64,000 nt of DNA from positions 1,364,001-1,428,000 of the forward strand of contig NZ_JBHLXC010000002.1 in the NCBI RefSeq assembly GCF_042432495.1, read 5' to 3'. Shown here in pieces: positions 51,674-61,495 of this stretch. Origin of the DNA: Pseudochelatococcus lubricantis. Its GTDB lineage: Bacteria > Pseudomonadota > Alphaproteobacteria > Rhizobiales > Beijerinckiaceae. The notes beneath the pieces were generated by a model. It saw only the letters and a program-made list of their open reading frames with translations. It did no database searches and was not told the DNA's origin. Within the stretch, counting starts at the first letter, position 1. Each line of letters starts with the position of its first letter. Both the position numbers and the translations under genes were made by a program.

Positions 51674-53626
51674 CTACACCGTCTCGGCCAGTTTCTCCTG
51701 TTCCAGCCCCTCGCCCACCTTTTGCGGCAGTGATCCCGCGTTGGCCTCCGCGTTGCGGGCGAGCGTCGCGCGGGCGGCGTCGACCTGGCGCTGGCGGTTC
51801 CACAGGGCGGCATAGACGCCCCCGCGCGCCAGCAGTTGCGCGTGCGCTCCCCGCTCCACGATCTCGCCCTTGTCGAGCACCAGAATCTCGTCCGCGTTGA
51901 CGATGGTGGACAGGCGGTGCGCGATGACCAACGTGGTGCGGTCTTCCGAGATCTTGTCGAGCGCCTGCTGGATCTCGCGTTCCGTAAAGCTGTCGAGGGC
52001 GGAGGTCGCCTCGTCGAGCACCAGAATGCGCGGCGACTTCAGGATCGTGCGGGCGATCGCCACGCGCTGCTTCTCGCCGCCGGAGAGCTTGAGGCCGCGC
52101 TCGCCCACCTGCGTGTCGTAGCCCTGCGGCAGGGAGCGGATGAAATTGTCGATCTGTGCGAGCCGCGCGGCCTCCGCCACCTCGGCGTCCGAGGCGTCGG
52201 GACGTCCGTAGCGGATGTTGTAGCCGATGGTGTCGTTGAAGAGCACGGTGTCCTGCGGCACCATGCCGACTGCTTCGCGCAGGCTTTCCTGCCGCACGGC
52301 GGCGATATCCTGCCCGTCGATGAGGATGCGCCCGGACTGCGGTTCGTAGAAGCGGAAGATGAGCCGCGACAGCGTCGACTTGCCCGCGCCCGAAGGCCCG
52401 ACTACCGCCACGGTGTTCCCGGCCGGCACCGTGAAGCTCACGCCGCGCAGGATGGGGCGCTCGGGCGTGTAGGCGAAGCGTACGTCCTCGAAGCGCAGCT
52501 CGCCCGCCTCGGCGTCTAGCGGCGGCGCGTCGGGTCTGTCCCTCACCTCGGGATCGCGCGAGAGGATGGTGAACATTTCGCCGATATCGATGAGCGCCTG
52601 CCTGATTTCGCGGTAGAGCATGCCCATGAAGTTCAGCGGCAGGTAGAGCTGCATCAGCATGGCGTTGACCATGACGAAGTCGCCCACCGTCGCCGTGCCG
52701 GCGCGCACGTCGTAGACGGTCATCACCATCACCGCGGCGAGGCCCAGGGAGAAGATGACCGCCTGCCCGCCGTTGAGATAGGCGAGCGAGACATAGGTAT
52801 CCACGCTCGCGCCTTCGTAGCGGGCAAGCGACACGTCGTAGCGCTCGGCCTCGCGCCGCTCCGCGCCGAAGTACTTCACGGTTTCGTAGTTGAGGAGGGA
52901 GTCGATGGCCTTCGTATTGGCGTCGTTATCCGATTCGTTCATGCGGCGGCGGATGTCGATGCGCCACTCCGTCACCCTGTAGGTGAAGACGAGATAGGCC
53001 GCGACCATCACGAACACCACCGCCGCGAATCGCCAGTCGAACTGCCACCACAGCACGCCGAGAACGAGCACGAACTCCAGCACCGTCGGCAGCAGGTTGA
53101 GGACGGCCATGCGCACCAGTTCCTCGATGCCCGTGCGTCCGCGTTCGAGCACGCGCGTCAGCCCGCCCGTTTTGCGCTCCAGATGGAAGCGCAGCGACAG
53201 CGCGTGCATGTGCCGGAAGGTTTCCAGCGCCAGCCGGCGGACGGCATTCATGGCGACCGAGGCGAACAGGCCGTCGCGCCATTGCGTCAGCAGCGCCATG
53301 ACAATGCGCATGGCGCCGTAGAGAAGCGTCAGGAATATGGCCCCCGCGAGAAGCGTCGCCGTAGGGGTGCCTCCGGTTTCGCCTGTCAGCGCATCCACCG
53401 CCCACTTGAAGCTGTAGGGCATTGCGACCGTGACGATCTTTGCCGCCAGCAGCAGCAGGAAACCGAAATAGATACGCTGGCGCAGATCGGCGCGGTCGTG
53501 CGGCCACAGATATGGCCACAGGCCCTGCAGCGTCTGCCTGAAGCCCTGCTTGCCGGCAGCCGTCGGTCCGGCACCGGCCCCCACGGCGCCTGCGTTTTCA
53601 GCGGGCCCGCTGTTTTGATCGGACAT
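51674..53626 (-). CDS. ATM1/ABCB7-type ABC exporter (fused permease-ATPase)
   Basis: A 650-aa half-transporter that works as a dimer. A six-helix ABC membrane domain (residues 50-350; LWPYLWPHDRADLRQRIYFG, RVTEWRIDIRRRMNESDNDA, DSLLNYETVKYFGAERREAE) is typical of ATM1. The ATPase has Walker A GPSGAGKSTLSRL near 408, signature LSGGEKQRVAIART and ILVLDEATSALDS. ATM1-like exporters move glutathione-linked sulfur or metal species and protect against heavy metals. Divergent from pepN. Substrate is inferred only from the family. Confidence 0.92.
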   Translation of the reverse strand: MSDQNSGPAENAGAVGAGAGPTAAGKQGFRQTLQGLWPYLWPHDRADLRQRIYFGFLLLLAAKIVTVAMPYSFKWAVDALTGETGGTPTATLLAGAIFLTLLYGAMRIVMALLTQWRDGLFASVAMNAVRRLALETFRHMHALSLRFHLERKTGGLTRVLERGRTGIEELVRMAVLNLLPTVLEFVLVLGVLWWQFDWRFAAVVFVMVAAYLVFTYRVTEWRIDIRRRMNESDNDANTKAIDSLLNYETVKYFGAERREAERYDVSLARYEGASVDTYVSLAYLNGGQAVIFSLGLAAVMVMTVYDVRAGTATVGDFVMVNAMLMQLYLPLNFMGMLYREIRQALIDIGEMFTILSRDPEVRDRPDAPPLDAEAGELRFEDVRFAYTPERPILRGVSFTVPAGNTVAVVGPSGAGKSTLSRLIFRFYEPQSGRILIDGQDIAAVRQESLREAVGMVPQDTVLFNDTIGYNIRYGRPDASDAEVAEAARLAQIDNFIRSLPQGYDTQVGERGLKLSGGEKQRVAIARTILKSPRILVLDEATSALDSFTEREIQQALDKISEDRTTLVIAHRLSTIVNADEILVLDKGEIVERGAHAQLLARGGVYAALWNRQRQVDAARATLARNAEANAGSLPQKVGEGLEQEKLAETV

Positions 53627-53900
53627 TGCTTTCGTTCCCAGCTCTGTGGATTCGCCGATGTGCAGACGAGCGGCACGGGCATGGAGGCGGCCTGCGCCTC
53701 AATTTACAGCCCATATAGTGTTTTATTCGCCGCGCGACACCCCTTGGGCTGCGAATGGCAGCCATCCCTCAGCGGCGTTGCAAACGGGTTGCGGCGGGGC
53801 ACAATGGCGCATAAGAACAGAGTGAAAACATATCCCCGCCGAAATCCGGCCAGAGTCGCTGGCCAGAATCGCTGGCCATGAGCTGTGGAGTTCCGAACAG

Positions 53901-56540
53901 ATGCGCGCCGACAATGCCCCTGTCATCCGCCTCGAGGATTATCAGCCGACCGATTATCTGATCGATACGGTGTCTCTCGCCATCGGCCTGCATCCGACCG
54001 AGACGCGCGTCACGGCGACGCTTGCGTTGCGCCCCAACCCGGCCGGCCACGCCGGTGCGTCGCTCGCGCTCGACGGTGACGAACTCGTCTTCGTATCGGC
54101 CGCGCTCGACGGCTCGCCCCTCGCCGCCGACGCCTACACGGCATCACCGGAGAAGTTTGTGCTGCACCGGCCGCCGCAGCAGCCGTTCACGCTCACCATC
54201 GAGACCTGCGTCAACCCCACCGCCAACACGAAGCTGATGGGTCTCTACCGCTCCAACGGCACCTATTGCACGCAGTGCGAGGCGGATGGCTTCCGCCGCA
54301 TCACTTATTTCCTCGACCGGCCGGACGTGCTGTCCGTCTACACGACCCGAATCGAGGCGGATACCGATACGCCGCTGCTGCTCGGCAACGGCAATCCGGC
54401 CGAGGCGGGCGCGCTCGCGGAGGGGCGCCACTTCGCCGTCTGGCACGATCCTTTTCCGAAGCCCTCGTATCTCTTCGCCATCGTCGGCGGCGATCTCGAT
54501 CATGTCGAGGACGTGTTCACGACCGCGAGCGGGCGCAAGGTGAAGGTCGCGGTCTACGTGGAACGTGGCAAGCGCGAGCGCGCCCGCTACGCGCTCGACG
54601 CCCTGCAGCGCGCCATGCGCTGGGACGAGGAGGTCTTTGGCCGCGAATACGATCTCGACGTGTTCAATATCGTCGCCGTGTCGGCCTTCAACATGGGCGC
54701 GATGGAGAACAAGGGCCTCAACATCTTCAACGACAAGTACGTGCTGGCGAGCGCGGATACCGCCACCGACAGCGACTACGCCAATATCGAGGCCGTGATC
54801 GCGCACGAGTACTTCCACAACTGGACAGGCAACCGCATCACCTGCCGCGACTGGTTCCAGCTCTGCCTCAAGGAGGGGCTGACTGTCTTCCGGGATCAGG
54901 AGTTCTCGTCCGACGCCCGCTCGCGCCCCGTGAAGCGCATCGCGGATGTGCGCGTGCTGCGTTCGGCGCAGTTCCCGGAGGACGCCGGGCCGCTCGCCCA
55001 TCCCGTACGCCCGCGCGCCTACAAGGAAATCAACAACTTCTACACCGCCACCGTCTATGAGAAGGGCGCCGAACTGATCCGCGTCCTGAAAACCCTCGTC
55101 GGCGGCCAGCATTTCCGCCGGGGCATGGACCTCTATTTCGAGCGTCACGACGGCACCGCCGCCACTATCGAGGAGTTCATCGCCTGCTTCGCCGAGGCGA
55201 GCGGGCGCGATCTTTCCGCGTTCTCGCAGTGGTACGAGCAGGCCGGCACGCCCCGCCTCTCCGCGCGCGGACGCTACGACGCGGGCGCGAAAACCTACAC
55301 GTTGACACTGGCGCAGACGACGTTGCCGACGCCGGACCAGCCGGAGAAGCGGCCGATGGTCATCCCGGTCGCGCTCGGCCTCATCGGCGAAAGCGGGCGG
55401 GAGCTGCCGCTCACGACGGCGGATGGCGCGACCGACGGCGGCGTGCTGGTGCTCGACGGCGCCGAGCGCACCGTCATCTTCACCGATGTGGTGGAGCGGC
55501 CGGTGCCGTCGCTGCTGCGCGGCTTCTCGGCGCCGGCGATTCTCGACCTCGACCTGACCGACGACGACCTGCTGGTGCTGTTCGCCCACGATACGGACGC
55601 CTTCAACCAGTGGCAGGCGGCACAGACGGTGGCGACCCGCATCATCGTCCGCGCCGTGGATGCATTGCACGCAGGCGGCACCGTGCAGGTGCCGGTGGGC
55701 CTCGCGCAGGCGCTGGGCCACTTCCTCGATGCACGCGCCCTGCGCGACCCCGCTTTCGCCGCGCAGGTGCTGTCGCTGCCGGGCGAGGCGGATATCGCAC
55801 GCGAGATCGGCGAGAACATCGACCCCGAGGCCATCTTCACCGCCCGCAAGGCCGTGCGCGAGACGCTGGGACAAGCCCTCGCCGGCAAGCTCGCACACCT
55901 CTACGGCGAACTCGCCATCGACGCGCCCTACAGCCCCGATGCCGCGCAGGCCGGCAAGCGGGCCCTGCGCAACGGCGTGCTGGGCCTGCTGACGGCAGGC
56001 GACGCGGCGCGCGGCGAAGCACTGGCGCGGGCGCAGTTCGACGCCGCCACCAACATGACGGACCGGCTCGGCGCCCTCTCCGTGCTTAGCCTCGTGGCGG
56101 GTGAGGCGCGCGAGGCGGCCCTGCAGGCGTTCTACGACCGCTACCGCGACGACCCGCTCGTGCTCGACAAGTGGTTCGCCCTGCAGGCATCCATCCCGGA
56201 AGCCGGCACGCTGGAGCGCGTGAAGCGCCTGCTGTCGCACCCGGCCTTTTCCCTGTCGAACCCGAATCGCACACGCGCGCTCATCGGCAGCTTCGCCATG
56301 GCGAACCTCACCCAGTTCGCGCGGGCGGACGGCGCCGGCTTTGCCTTCGTGGCCGATGTCATCCTGCAGCTCGATCCCGCGAATCCGCAGGTCGCCTCGC
56401 GCCTTTCCACGGCTTTCCGCACGTGGAAGACGCTGGAGCCGGGCCGGCGCGCCCATGCGGAAGCGGCGCTGCGGCGCATTGCCGCCGCCACGCCACTGTC
56501 GCAGGACGTGGCGGACATCGTGACCCGCTCGCTCGCGTGA
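53901..56540 (+). CDS. pepN: aminopeptidase N
   Basis: An 879-aa M1 zinc aminopeptidase that removes N-terminal residues from peptides in the cytosol. The exopeptidase motif GAMENKGLNIFNDKYVLA is near residue 265; the zinc site HEYFHNWTGNRITCRDWFQL, with the HExxH histidines near 304, is followed by LKEGLTVFRDQEFSSDAR supplying the third ligand Glu. The C-terminal half is the helical DUF3458 region. Length matches the E. coli enzyme type. Start ATG at 53901 with GGAG upstream. Confidence 0.96.
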   Translation: MRADNAPVIRLEDYQPTDYLIDTVSLAIGLHPTETRVTATLALRPNPAGHAGASLALDGDELVFVSAALDGSPLAADAYTASPEKFVLHRPPQQPFTLTIETCVNPTANTKLMGLYRSNGTYCTQCEADGFRRITYFLDRPDVLSVYTTRIEADTDTPLLLGNGNPAEAGALAEGRHFAVWHDPFPKPSYLFAIVGGDLDHVEDVFTTASGRKVKVAVYVERGKRERARYALDALQRAMRWDEEVFGREYDLDVFNIVAVSAFNMGAMENKGLNIFNDKYVLASADTATDSDYANIEAVIAHEYFHNWTGNRITCRDWFQLCLKEGLTVFRDQEFSSDARSRPVKRIADVRVLRSAQFPEDAGPLAHPVRPRAYKEINNFYTATVYEKGAELIRVLKTLVGGQHFRRGMDLYFERHDGTAATIEEFIACFAEASGRDLSAFSQWYEQAGTPRLSARGRYDAGAKTYTLTLAQTTLPTPDQPEKRPMVIPVALGLIGESGRELPLTTADGATDGGVLVLDGAERTVIFTDVVERPVPSLLRGFSAPAILDLDLTDDDLLVLFAHDTDAFNQWQAAQTVATRIIVRAVDALHAGGTVQVPVGLAQALGHFLDARALRDPAFAAQVLSLPGEADIAREIGENIDPEAIFTARKAVRETLGQALAGKLAHLYGELAIDAPYSPDAAQAGKRALRNGVLGLLTAGDAARGEALARAQFDAATNMTDRLGALSVLSLVAGEAREAALQAFYDRYRDDPLVLDKWFALQASIPEAGTLERVKRLLSHPAFSLSNPNRTRALIGSFAMANLTQFARADGAGFAFVADVILQLDPANPQVASRLSTAFRTWKTLEPGRRAHAEAALRRIAAATPLSQDVADIVTRSLA

Positions 56541-56552
56541 TGCGGCGATACG

Positions 56553-57632
56553 TCAGGGGGATGTCGCTGCAACGGCGGCGGCGTCCTTGCCGACGGCCTG
56601 CGCGAGTGTCGTGTTCTCGCGCCCCAGCGTGGCGAGCAGGCCCTGCTTGATGTCCCGGATGAGGCTGGGCCCTTTGTAGACCATCGCCGAATAAAGCTGC
56701 AGCAGGCTCGCGCCGGCGCGAATCTTGCGCCACGCCGCTTCCGGCGAATCGATGCCGCCCACGCCGACGATGGGAAAGGCGCCTTCCACCCGGATGAACG
56801 CCTGTGCCAGCACCCATGTCGACAGCGGAAACAGCGGCCGGCCGGAAAGCCCGCCCGTCTCCCCCGCATAGCGCGTGTCGATGAGCTTCGGGCGCGAGAC
56901 CGTGGTGTTCGAGACGATCAGGCCATCGATGCCGCGCCTGCGCCCCACGGCGACGATGGCGTCGAGTTCGTCCAGCGAGATGTCGGGCGCGATTTTGAGC
57001 AGCAGCGGCCGACGCGGATGCTGCCCGGTTGCCTCATCGCGCGCGGCGACGGCGCGGGCGATGAGGTCGTCGAGCGCGGCCTCCTGCTGGAGATCGCGCA
57101 GGCCCGGCGTGTTGGGCGAGGAAACGTTCAGCGTGAAATAGCTGGCGAGGGCGGAAAACGTCCGGATGCCCGCGACATAGTCGGCGGCACGGTCGACGGA
57201 ATCCTTGTTCGCGCCCACATTGACGCCGACGATTCCCGGCCGCCCCGCCCGTGCCGTAAGCCGTGCCAGCGCCGCCGCATGGCCTTCGTTGTTGAAACCG
57301 AAGCGGTTGATGACGGCTTCGTCACGCACCAGCCGGAAGATGCGTGGGCGCGGATTGCCGGGTTGCGGCCGCGGCGTCAGCGTGCCCACTTCCGCGAAAC
57401 CGAAGCCCAGGGAGAGAATGGCGTCGGGCGCTTCGGCGTTCTTGTCGAAGCCGGCGGCGAGCCCCACCGGATTGGGGAACTTCATTCCGAAGGCCTCGAC
57501 ATGCAGCGAGGCGTCGTCGGGCGCGGACGGAGGCAGGCGCGTCGCGGCAAGCGTGCGAATGGTCAACCGGTGCGCGGTCTCCGGGTCCAGCGCAAACAGG
57601 AGTGGCCGAATCAGCCGCTCGATACTCCGCAT
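56553..57632 (-). CDS. pyrD: dihydroorotate dehydrogenase (quinone), class 2
   Basis: A 359-aa FMN enzyme of the inner membrane that oxidises dihydroorotate using ubiquinone. The N-terminal amphipathic helices (SIERLIRPLLFALDPETAHR) mark class 2. FMN/substrate blocks are NPVGLAAGFDKNAEAPDAIL, NRFGFNNEGHAAAL, YFTLNVSSPNTPGLRDLQQE, LLKIAPD and GVGGIDSPEAAWRKIRAGAS. The ATG at 57632 with AGAGGAGA upstream is chosen; the longer frame is non-homologous. Confidence 0.95.
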   Translation of the reverse strand: MRSIERLIRPLLFALDPETAHRLTIRTLAATRLPPSAPDDASLHVEAFGMKFPNPVGLAAGFDKNAEAPDAILSLGFGFAEVGTLTPRPQPGNPRPRIFRLVRDEAVINRFGFNNEGHAAALARLTARAGRPGIVGVNVGANKDSVDRAADYVAGIRTFSALASYFTLNVSSPNTPGLRDLQQEAALDDLIARAVAARDEATGQHPRRPLLLKIAPDISLDELDAIVAVGRRRGIDGLIVSNTTVSRPKLIDTRYAGETGGLSGRPLFPLSTWVLAQAFIRVEGAFPIVGVGGIDSPEAAWRKIRAGASLLQLYSAMVYKGPSLIRDIKQGLLATLGRENTTLAQAVGKDAAAVAATSP

Positions 57633-57888
57633 CGCGATCTCCTCTTTCCGTAGGCTTGTCACGCTGGCTGTATGATCCCCCGCCGCGGCGAAAACAAGCC
57701 GCCGCGCGCCACGCCCGCAGTGGTGTGGAGCTAACGGGCGCCGATGTGGCAAATTCTGTACAGGAAATGCACTGTTGCCTTTGTTGGAATGAAATATATC
57801 CCATGATAAGAATTGAGTCCTAGATTGCTTTCTGATTATATACAAGGCGTCCGGCGAACCCGCCGTATCCTCAACATGGCTTTCGATC

Positions 57889-58521
57889 ATGCTGTCTCAT
57901 GACCAGATCTGGTCGGCTCTCGACGCCTTCGCGGCGCAGCGCGGCCTGTCGCCATCCGGGCTGGCGCGCAAGGCGGGGCTCGATCCGACGGCCTTCAACC
58001 GGTCGAAACGCACGGCGGCGGACGGTCGTCCGCGCTGGCCGTCGACCGAATCCATCGCCAAGGTGCTCGATGCGACGGGTGCGTCGCTCGATGAGTTCAT
58101 GGCTCTCGTTTCGCGTCACGGCCGGTATACGTCGACGCGGAACCTGCCGCTGATCGGCTTTGCCCAGGCCGGCAAGGGCGGCTTCTTCGACGACGGCGGT
58201 TTTCCCGTCGGCGGGAGCTGGGATGAGGTCGCCTTTCCGGACATGGGCGAGGACAAGGTGTTCGCGCTCGAAATATCGGGCGATTCGATGCTGCCCATCT
58301 ACCGGGACGGCGACGTCATCATCGTCTCGCCCACCGCCAGCGTCCGCCGGGGCGACCGCGTCGTGGTGCGCACCGCGCAGGGCGAGGTCATGGCGAAGGA
58401 GTTGAAGCGCCGCACCGCCAGGACTGTCGAGCTGAGGTCGTTCAATCCGGAGCACGAGGACCGCGTCCTCGCCGAATCGGACATCGCCTGGATCGCCCGT
58501 GTCATATGGGCCAGCCAGTGA
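57889..58521 (+). CDS. S24-family (LexA/CI-fold) transcriptional repressor
   Basis: A 210-aa regulator. Helix-turn-helix at residues 1-75 (LDAFAAQRGLSPSGLARKAG, WPSTESIAKVLDATGASLDE), then an S24 peptidase-like domain with a possible Ala94-Gly95 cleavage site in FAQAGKGGFF, nucleophile Ser133 in EISGDSMLPIYRDGDVIIVS and base Lys170 in GEVMAKELKRR. It keeps all residues for self-cleavage, but its DNA-binding half is CI-like rather than the LexA winged helix. It ends overlapping rnhB by 16 nt. Targets are unknown; CTGTACAG at 57756-57763 may be its operator. Confidence 0.85.
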   Translation: MLSHDQIWSALDAFAAQRGLSPSGLARKAGLDPTAFNRSKRTAADGRPRWPSTESIAKVLDATGASLDEFMALVSRHGRYTSTRNLPLIGFAQAGKGGFFDDGGFPVGGSWDEVAFPDMGEDKVFALEISGDSMLPIYRDGDVIIVSPTASVRRGDRVVVRTAQGEVMAKELKRRTARTVELRSFNPEHEDRVLAESDIAWIARVIWASQ

Positions 58522-59135
58522 AGGTCGCAGCGACCTTCGATATGGAGTCCGCCCTGCTCGCGCAGGGGTTCGGCCCCGTCGTCGGCATTGACGAGGTGGG
58601 GCGCGGGCCGATCGCCGGCCCCGTGGTCGCCGCCGCCGTCGTGCTCGATCCTTCCTGCGTGCCCGAGGGACTTGCCGACTCCAAGCAGATCGACGGGCGT
58701 CGGCGTGGACAATTGTTCGCGCAGATCCTCGCCACAGCCCATGTCGGTATCGCCTGCGTGCCGGCCGCCGAGATCGACCGCATCAATATCCGCCAGGCCA
58801 CGCTGACGGCCATGGCGCGCGCCTTCGCCGCCCTGCCCCTCTTCCCCGCGCCGGAGCACATGGTCGCGCTGGTGGATGGCAACGACCCGCCGCCGCTTCC
58901 CTGCCGGGTGGAGACGATCATCAAGGGGGATACGCGCATCGCGTCGATCGCCGCCGCCTCCATCGTGGCGAAGGAGACGCGGGACGGGATGATGCGCCAG
59001 CTCGGCACGGTCTATCCCGCCTACGGCTTTGCCGGGCATGTCGGCTATCCGACGCCGGCCCATAAACGGGCGCTGGCCACGCACGGCCCCTGCCCGTTCC
59101 ACCGCTTCAGCTTCGCACCGCTGCGCGGCACTTGA
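58506..59135 (+). CDS. rnhB: ribonuclease HII
   Basis: A 209-aa nuclease that removes misincorporated ribonucleotides and RNA primers from DNA-RNA hybrids. Catalytic acids are in GIDEVGRGPIAGPVVAAAVV near residue 27, then LADSKQIDGRRRGQLF, VDGNDPP and IIKGDTRIASIAAASIVAKE followed by TRD. Its ATG lies inside the end of the S24 regulator gene (16-nt overlap), suggesting coupled translation. Confidence 0.95.
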   Translation: MGQPVKVAATFDMESALLAQGFGPVVGIDEVGRGPIAGPVVAAAVVLDPSCVPEGLADSKQIDGRRRGQLFAQILATAHVGIACVPAAEIDRINIRQATLTAMARAFAALPLFPAPEHMVALVDGNDPPPLPCRVETIIKGDTRIASIAAASIVAKETRDGMMRQLGTVYPAYGFAGHVGYPTPAHKRALATHGPCPFHRFSFAPLRGT

Positions 59136-59203
59136 GAAGCGCCGGCAAGACTGGCGTCACAGCGGCGAGCGTGAACTGAGCCGCGCCCGCCGCTTCACTA
59201 CGA

Positions 59204-59689
59204 TTACAGGCTTTCCAGAAGATGTTCGGCGCTCGTCACCTGCACCTGGCCGGCCGCCTCTTCCACGTTGAGCACCTCGACGACGCCGTCGTTCACCACC
59301 ATGGCGTAGCGCTGCGAGCGCGGCCCCAGCCCGAAGCCGGAGCCGTCGAACAGCAGGCCCGTGGCGCGGGCGAAATCGGCGTTGCCGTCGGACAGGAACT
59401 CGATTTGCCCGTCCGCGCCCAGCGCCTTCGCCCATGCATCCAGCACGAATGCATCGTTCGTGCTGGTGATGAGCACGGCGTCTATGCCCTTCTCCTTGAA
59501 AGCATCGAGATTGGCGATGAAGCCGGGCGCGTGGTTGCGGTGGCAGGTGGGCGTGAAGGCGCCGGGCACGCCCACGAGCACGACCCGCCTGCCCTTGAAG
59601 ATGTCATCGGTGGTGCGAGGCGTGGGCCCTTCGCTGGTCAGGACGCGGAAGGTGATTTGCGGCAAACGTTCCCCGACGGCGATGGTCAT
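59204..59689 (-). CDS. peroxiredoxin (Prx5 type)
   Basis: A 161-aa thiol peroxidase. Peroxidatic Cys49 lies in the intact PxxxTxxC motif of VPGAFTPTCHRNHAPGF; VLITSTNDAFVLDAWAKALG and GLLFDGSGFGLGPRSQRYAM are typical of the Prx5 group, which reduces alkyl hydroperoxides with glutathione/glutaredoxin or thioredoxin. No second conserved Cys is seen, so it is probably a 1-Cys enzyme. The ATG at 59689 fits family length. Convergent with rnhB. Confidence 0.93.
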   Translation of the reverse strand: MTIAVGERLPQITFRVLTSEGPTPRTTDDIFKGRRVVLVGVPGAFTPTCHRNHAPGFIANLDAFKEKGIDAVLITSTNDAFVLDAWAKALGADGQIEFLSDGNADFARATGLLFDGSGFGLGPRSQRYAMVVNDGVVEVLNVEEAAGQVQVTSAEHLLESL

Positions 59690-59759
59690 GGCTTCATCCC
59701 TGAATGATGTGAACCTGTGGCTGGACTGTCGGGACCATATCACCCGATTTCGCCACAAT

Positions 59760-61352
59760 TCAATGGCGGAAATGCCGATGCCCCGTGAACACCATCGCCA
59801 GGCCGGCATCGTCGGCGGCGCGAATCACCTCGTCGTCGCGGATGGAGCCGCCGGGCTGGATCACAGCCGTCGCGCCCGCCTCCGCCGCCGCAAGCAATCC
59901 GTCGGCGAAGGGGAAGAACGCATCCGACGCCACGACGGAACCCTTCGCGAAGCTCTCCGTCGCGCCTGCGGCGGTCGCCGCCTCCTGCGCCTTCCATGCG
60001 GCGATGCGCGACGAATCGACCCGGCTCATCTGGCCGGCGCCGATGCCCACCGTCGCGCCGTCCCGCGCATAGACGATCGCGTTCGATTTCACGTGCTTGG
60101 CGACGCGGAAGGCGAAACGCAGGTCGGCGAGTTCCGCCTCGGTGGGCACGCGCCGCGTCACGACGCGCAGATCCATGTCGTCGACCACGGCGTTGTCGCG
60201 TGTCTGCGCCAGGAAGCCGCCGGCGACGGTGCGCACGGCAAGCCCGCCGCCGCGCGGATCGGGCAGGCCTCCGGCGAGCAGCAGCCGCAGGTTCTTCTTC
60301 CCGGCGACGATGGCGATGGCCTCCTCCGTCGCGTCGGGGGCGATGATCACTTCCGTGAAGATCGAGACGATGCGTTGCGCGGCCTCGGCGTCGAGCGTGC
60401 GGTTCAGCGCCACCACGCCGCCGAAGGCGGAGACGGAATCGCAACGCAGCGCCTTTTCGTACGCCTCGCCGAGGGAGCCTCCCTCGGCGACGCCGCAGGG
60501 GTTGGCGTGCTTCACGATGACCACGGCCGCCGTGCGCTGCGGATCGAACTCCGCCACCGCTTCATAGGCGGCGTCCGTATCGTTGATGTTGTTGAAGGAC
60601 AGCTGCTTGCCCTGCAGCTGGCGCGCGGTGGAGACGCCGGGCCGCTGCTCGGGCGTGGCGTAGAAGGCCGCCTGCTGGTGCGGGTTCTCGCCATAGCGCA
60701 GGTCGAGCGCGCGCCGGCCACCGATGGCGCGGAAGTCGGGCGTGCCGATCCCCTCGATGCCGGCGAACCAGTTCGACACCGCCGCGTCGTAGGCGGCGGT
60801 GCGCGCATAGGCCTTCTGTGCCAGCCGCCGGCGCAGGGGCAGCGTGGTGGCGCCACCGTTGGCGGCGAGTTCCGCAAGCAGGGCCTCGTAGTCGGCGGGA
60901 TCGACGATGACCGCTACGTCCGCGTGATTCTTGGCTGCGGCGCGAATCATGGCCGGGCCGCCGATATCGATGTTCTCGATGCAGTCGTCGAACGAGCCGC
61001 CGCGCGCCACCGTCTCCTCGAAGGGATAGAGGTTCACCACCACGAGGTCGATGGTCGAAATGCCGTGCGCCAGCATGGCCGCCTGATGCTCGGGGTTGCC
61101 GCGCACGGCGAGGATGCCGCCGTGGATAGCCGGATGCAGCGTCTTGACGCGCCCGTCCATCATCTCGGGAAACTGCGTGACCTCCGCCACGTCCTTCGCC
61201 GCGAGGCCTGCCTCCACGAGCGCCTTGTGCGTGCCGCCCGTCGAGATCAGCGCGATGCCGCGCTGCGCCAGCGCGCTGGCGAAGCCGATGAGGCCCGACT
61301 TGTCCGAGACGGACAGAAGGGCGCGCGTGATGATTTTGCGATCATGGGGCAT
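59760..61352 (-). CDS. purH: bifunctional AICAR transformylase/IMP cyclohydrolase
   Basis: A 530-aa enzyme for the last two steps of IMP synthesis. The N-terminal MGS-like cyclohydrolase has ALLSVSDKSGLIGFASALAQ, STGGTHKAL and VTQFPEMMDGRVKTLHPAIH. The C-terminal transformylase has LRYGENPHQQAAFY, KHANPCGVAEGGSLGEAYEK, and a final SDAFFPFADGLLAAAEAGAT. The ATG at 61352 gives the family start PHDRKIITRALLSVSD. Same strand as the heparinase-like gene upstream, with a terminator between. Confidence 0.96.
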   Translation of the reverse strand: MPHDRKIITRALLSVSDKSGLIGFASALAQRGIALISTGGTHKALVEAGLAAKDVAEVTQFPEMMDGRVKTLHPAIHGGILAVRGNPEHQAAMLAHGISTIDLVVVNLYPFEETVARGGSFDDCIENIDIGGPAMIRAAAKNHADVAVIVDPADYEALLAELAANGGATTLPLRRRLAQKAYARTAAYDAAVSNWFAGIEGIGTPDFRAIGGRRALDLRYGENPHQQAAFYATPEQRPGVSTARQLQGKQLSFNNINDTDAAYEAVAEFDPQRTAAVVIVKHANPCGVAEGGSLGEAYEKALRCDSVSAFGGVVALNRTLDAEAAQRIVSIFTEVIIAPDATEEAIAIVAGKKNLRLLLAGGLPDPRGGGLAVRTVAGGFLAQTRDNAVVDDMDLRVVTRRVPTEAELADLRFAFRVAKHVKSNAIVYARDGATVGIGAGQMSRVDSSRIAAWKAQEAATAAGATESFAKGSVVASDAFFPFADGLLAAAEAGATAVIQPGGSIRDDEVIRAADDAGLAMVFTGHRHFRH

Positions 61353-61439
61353 GGGACAGGTCCAGCTCAAGGAAAAGGCGTATTCCGACAAGAACATCCG
61401 GCCGGGCGGAGAATTCGCTCCACGACGTGGCTCTAACCC

Positions 61440-61467
61440 ATTTTTCCCGCTGGCGGAACGGAAAAAT
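61440..61467 (-). terminator. terminator after the heparinase-like gene
   Basis: ATTTTTCC and GGAAAAAT (61440-61447, 61460-61467) are perfect arms around a GC-rich loop that can itself fold. On the minus strand the stem ends in TTTTT-rich DNA (GGAAAAATGGG on that strand), so it is better read as an A-U-rich hairpin than as a classic terminator. Confidence 0.45.
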
Positions 61468-61495
61468 GCCGCAATGCGGCCACGCGGGCGCGCCG

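Noticed and set aside
57756..57763. CTGTACAG as an SOS (LexA) box
   Set aside because: Alphaproteobacterial LexA boxes are of the GTTC-N7-GTTC type and the enterobacterial consensus is longer; I kept it only as a possible operator of the adjacent S24 repressor.
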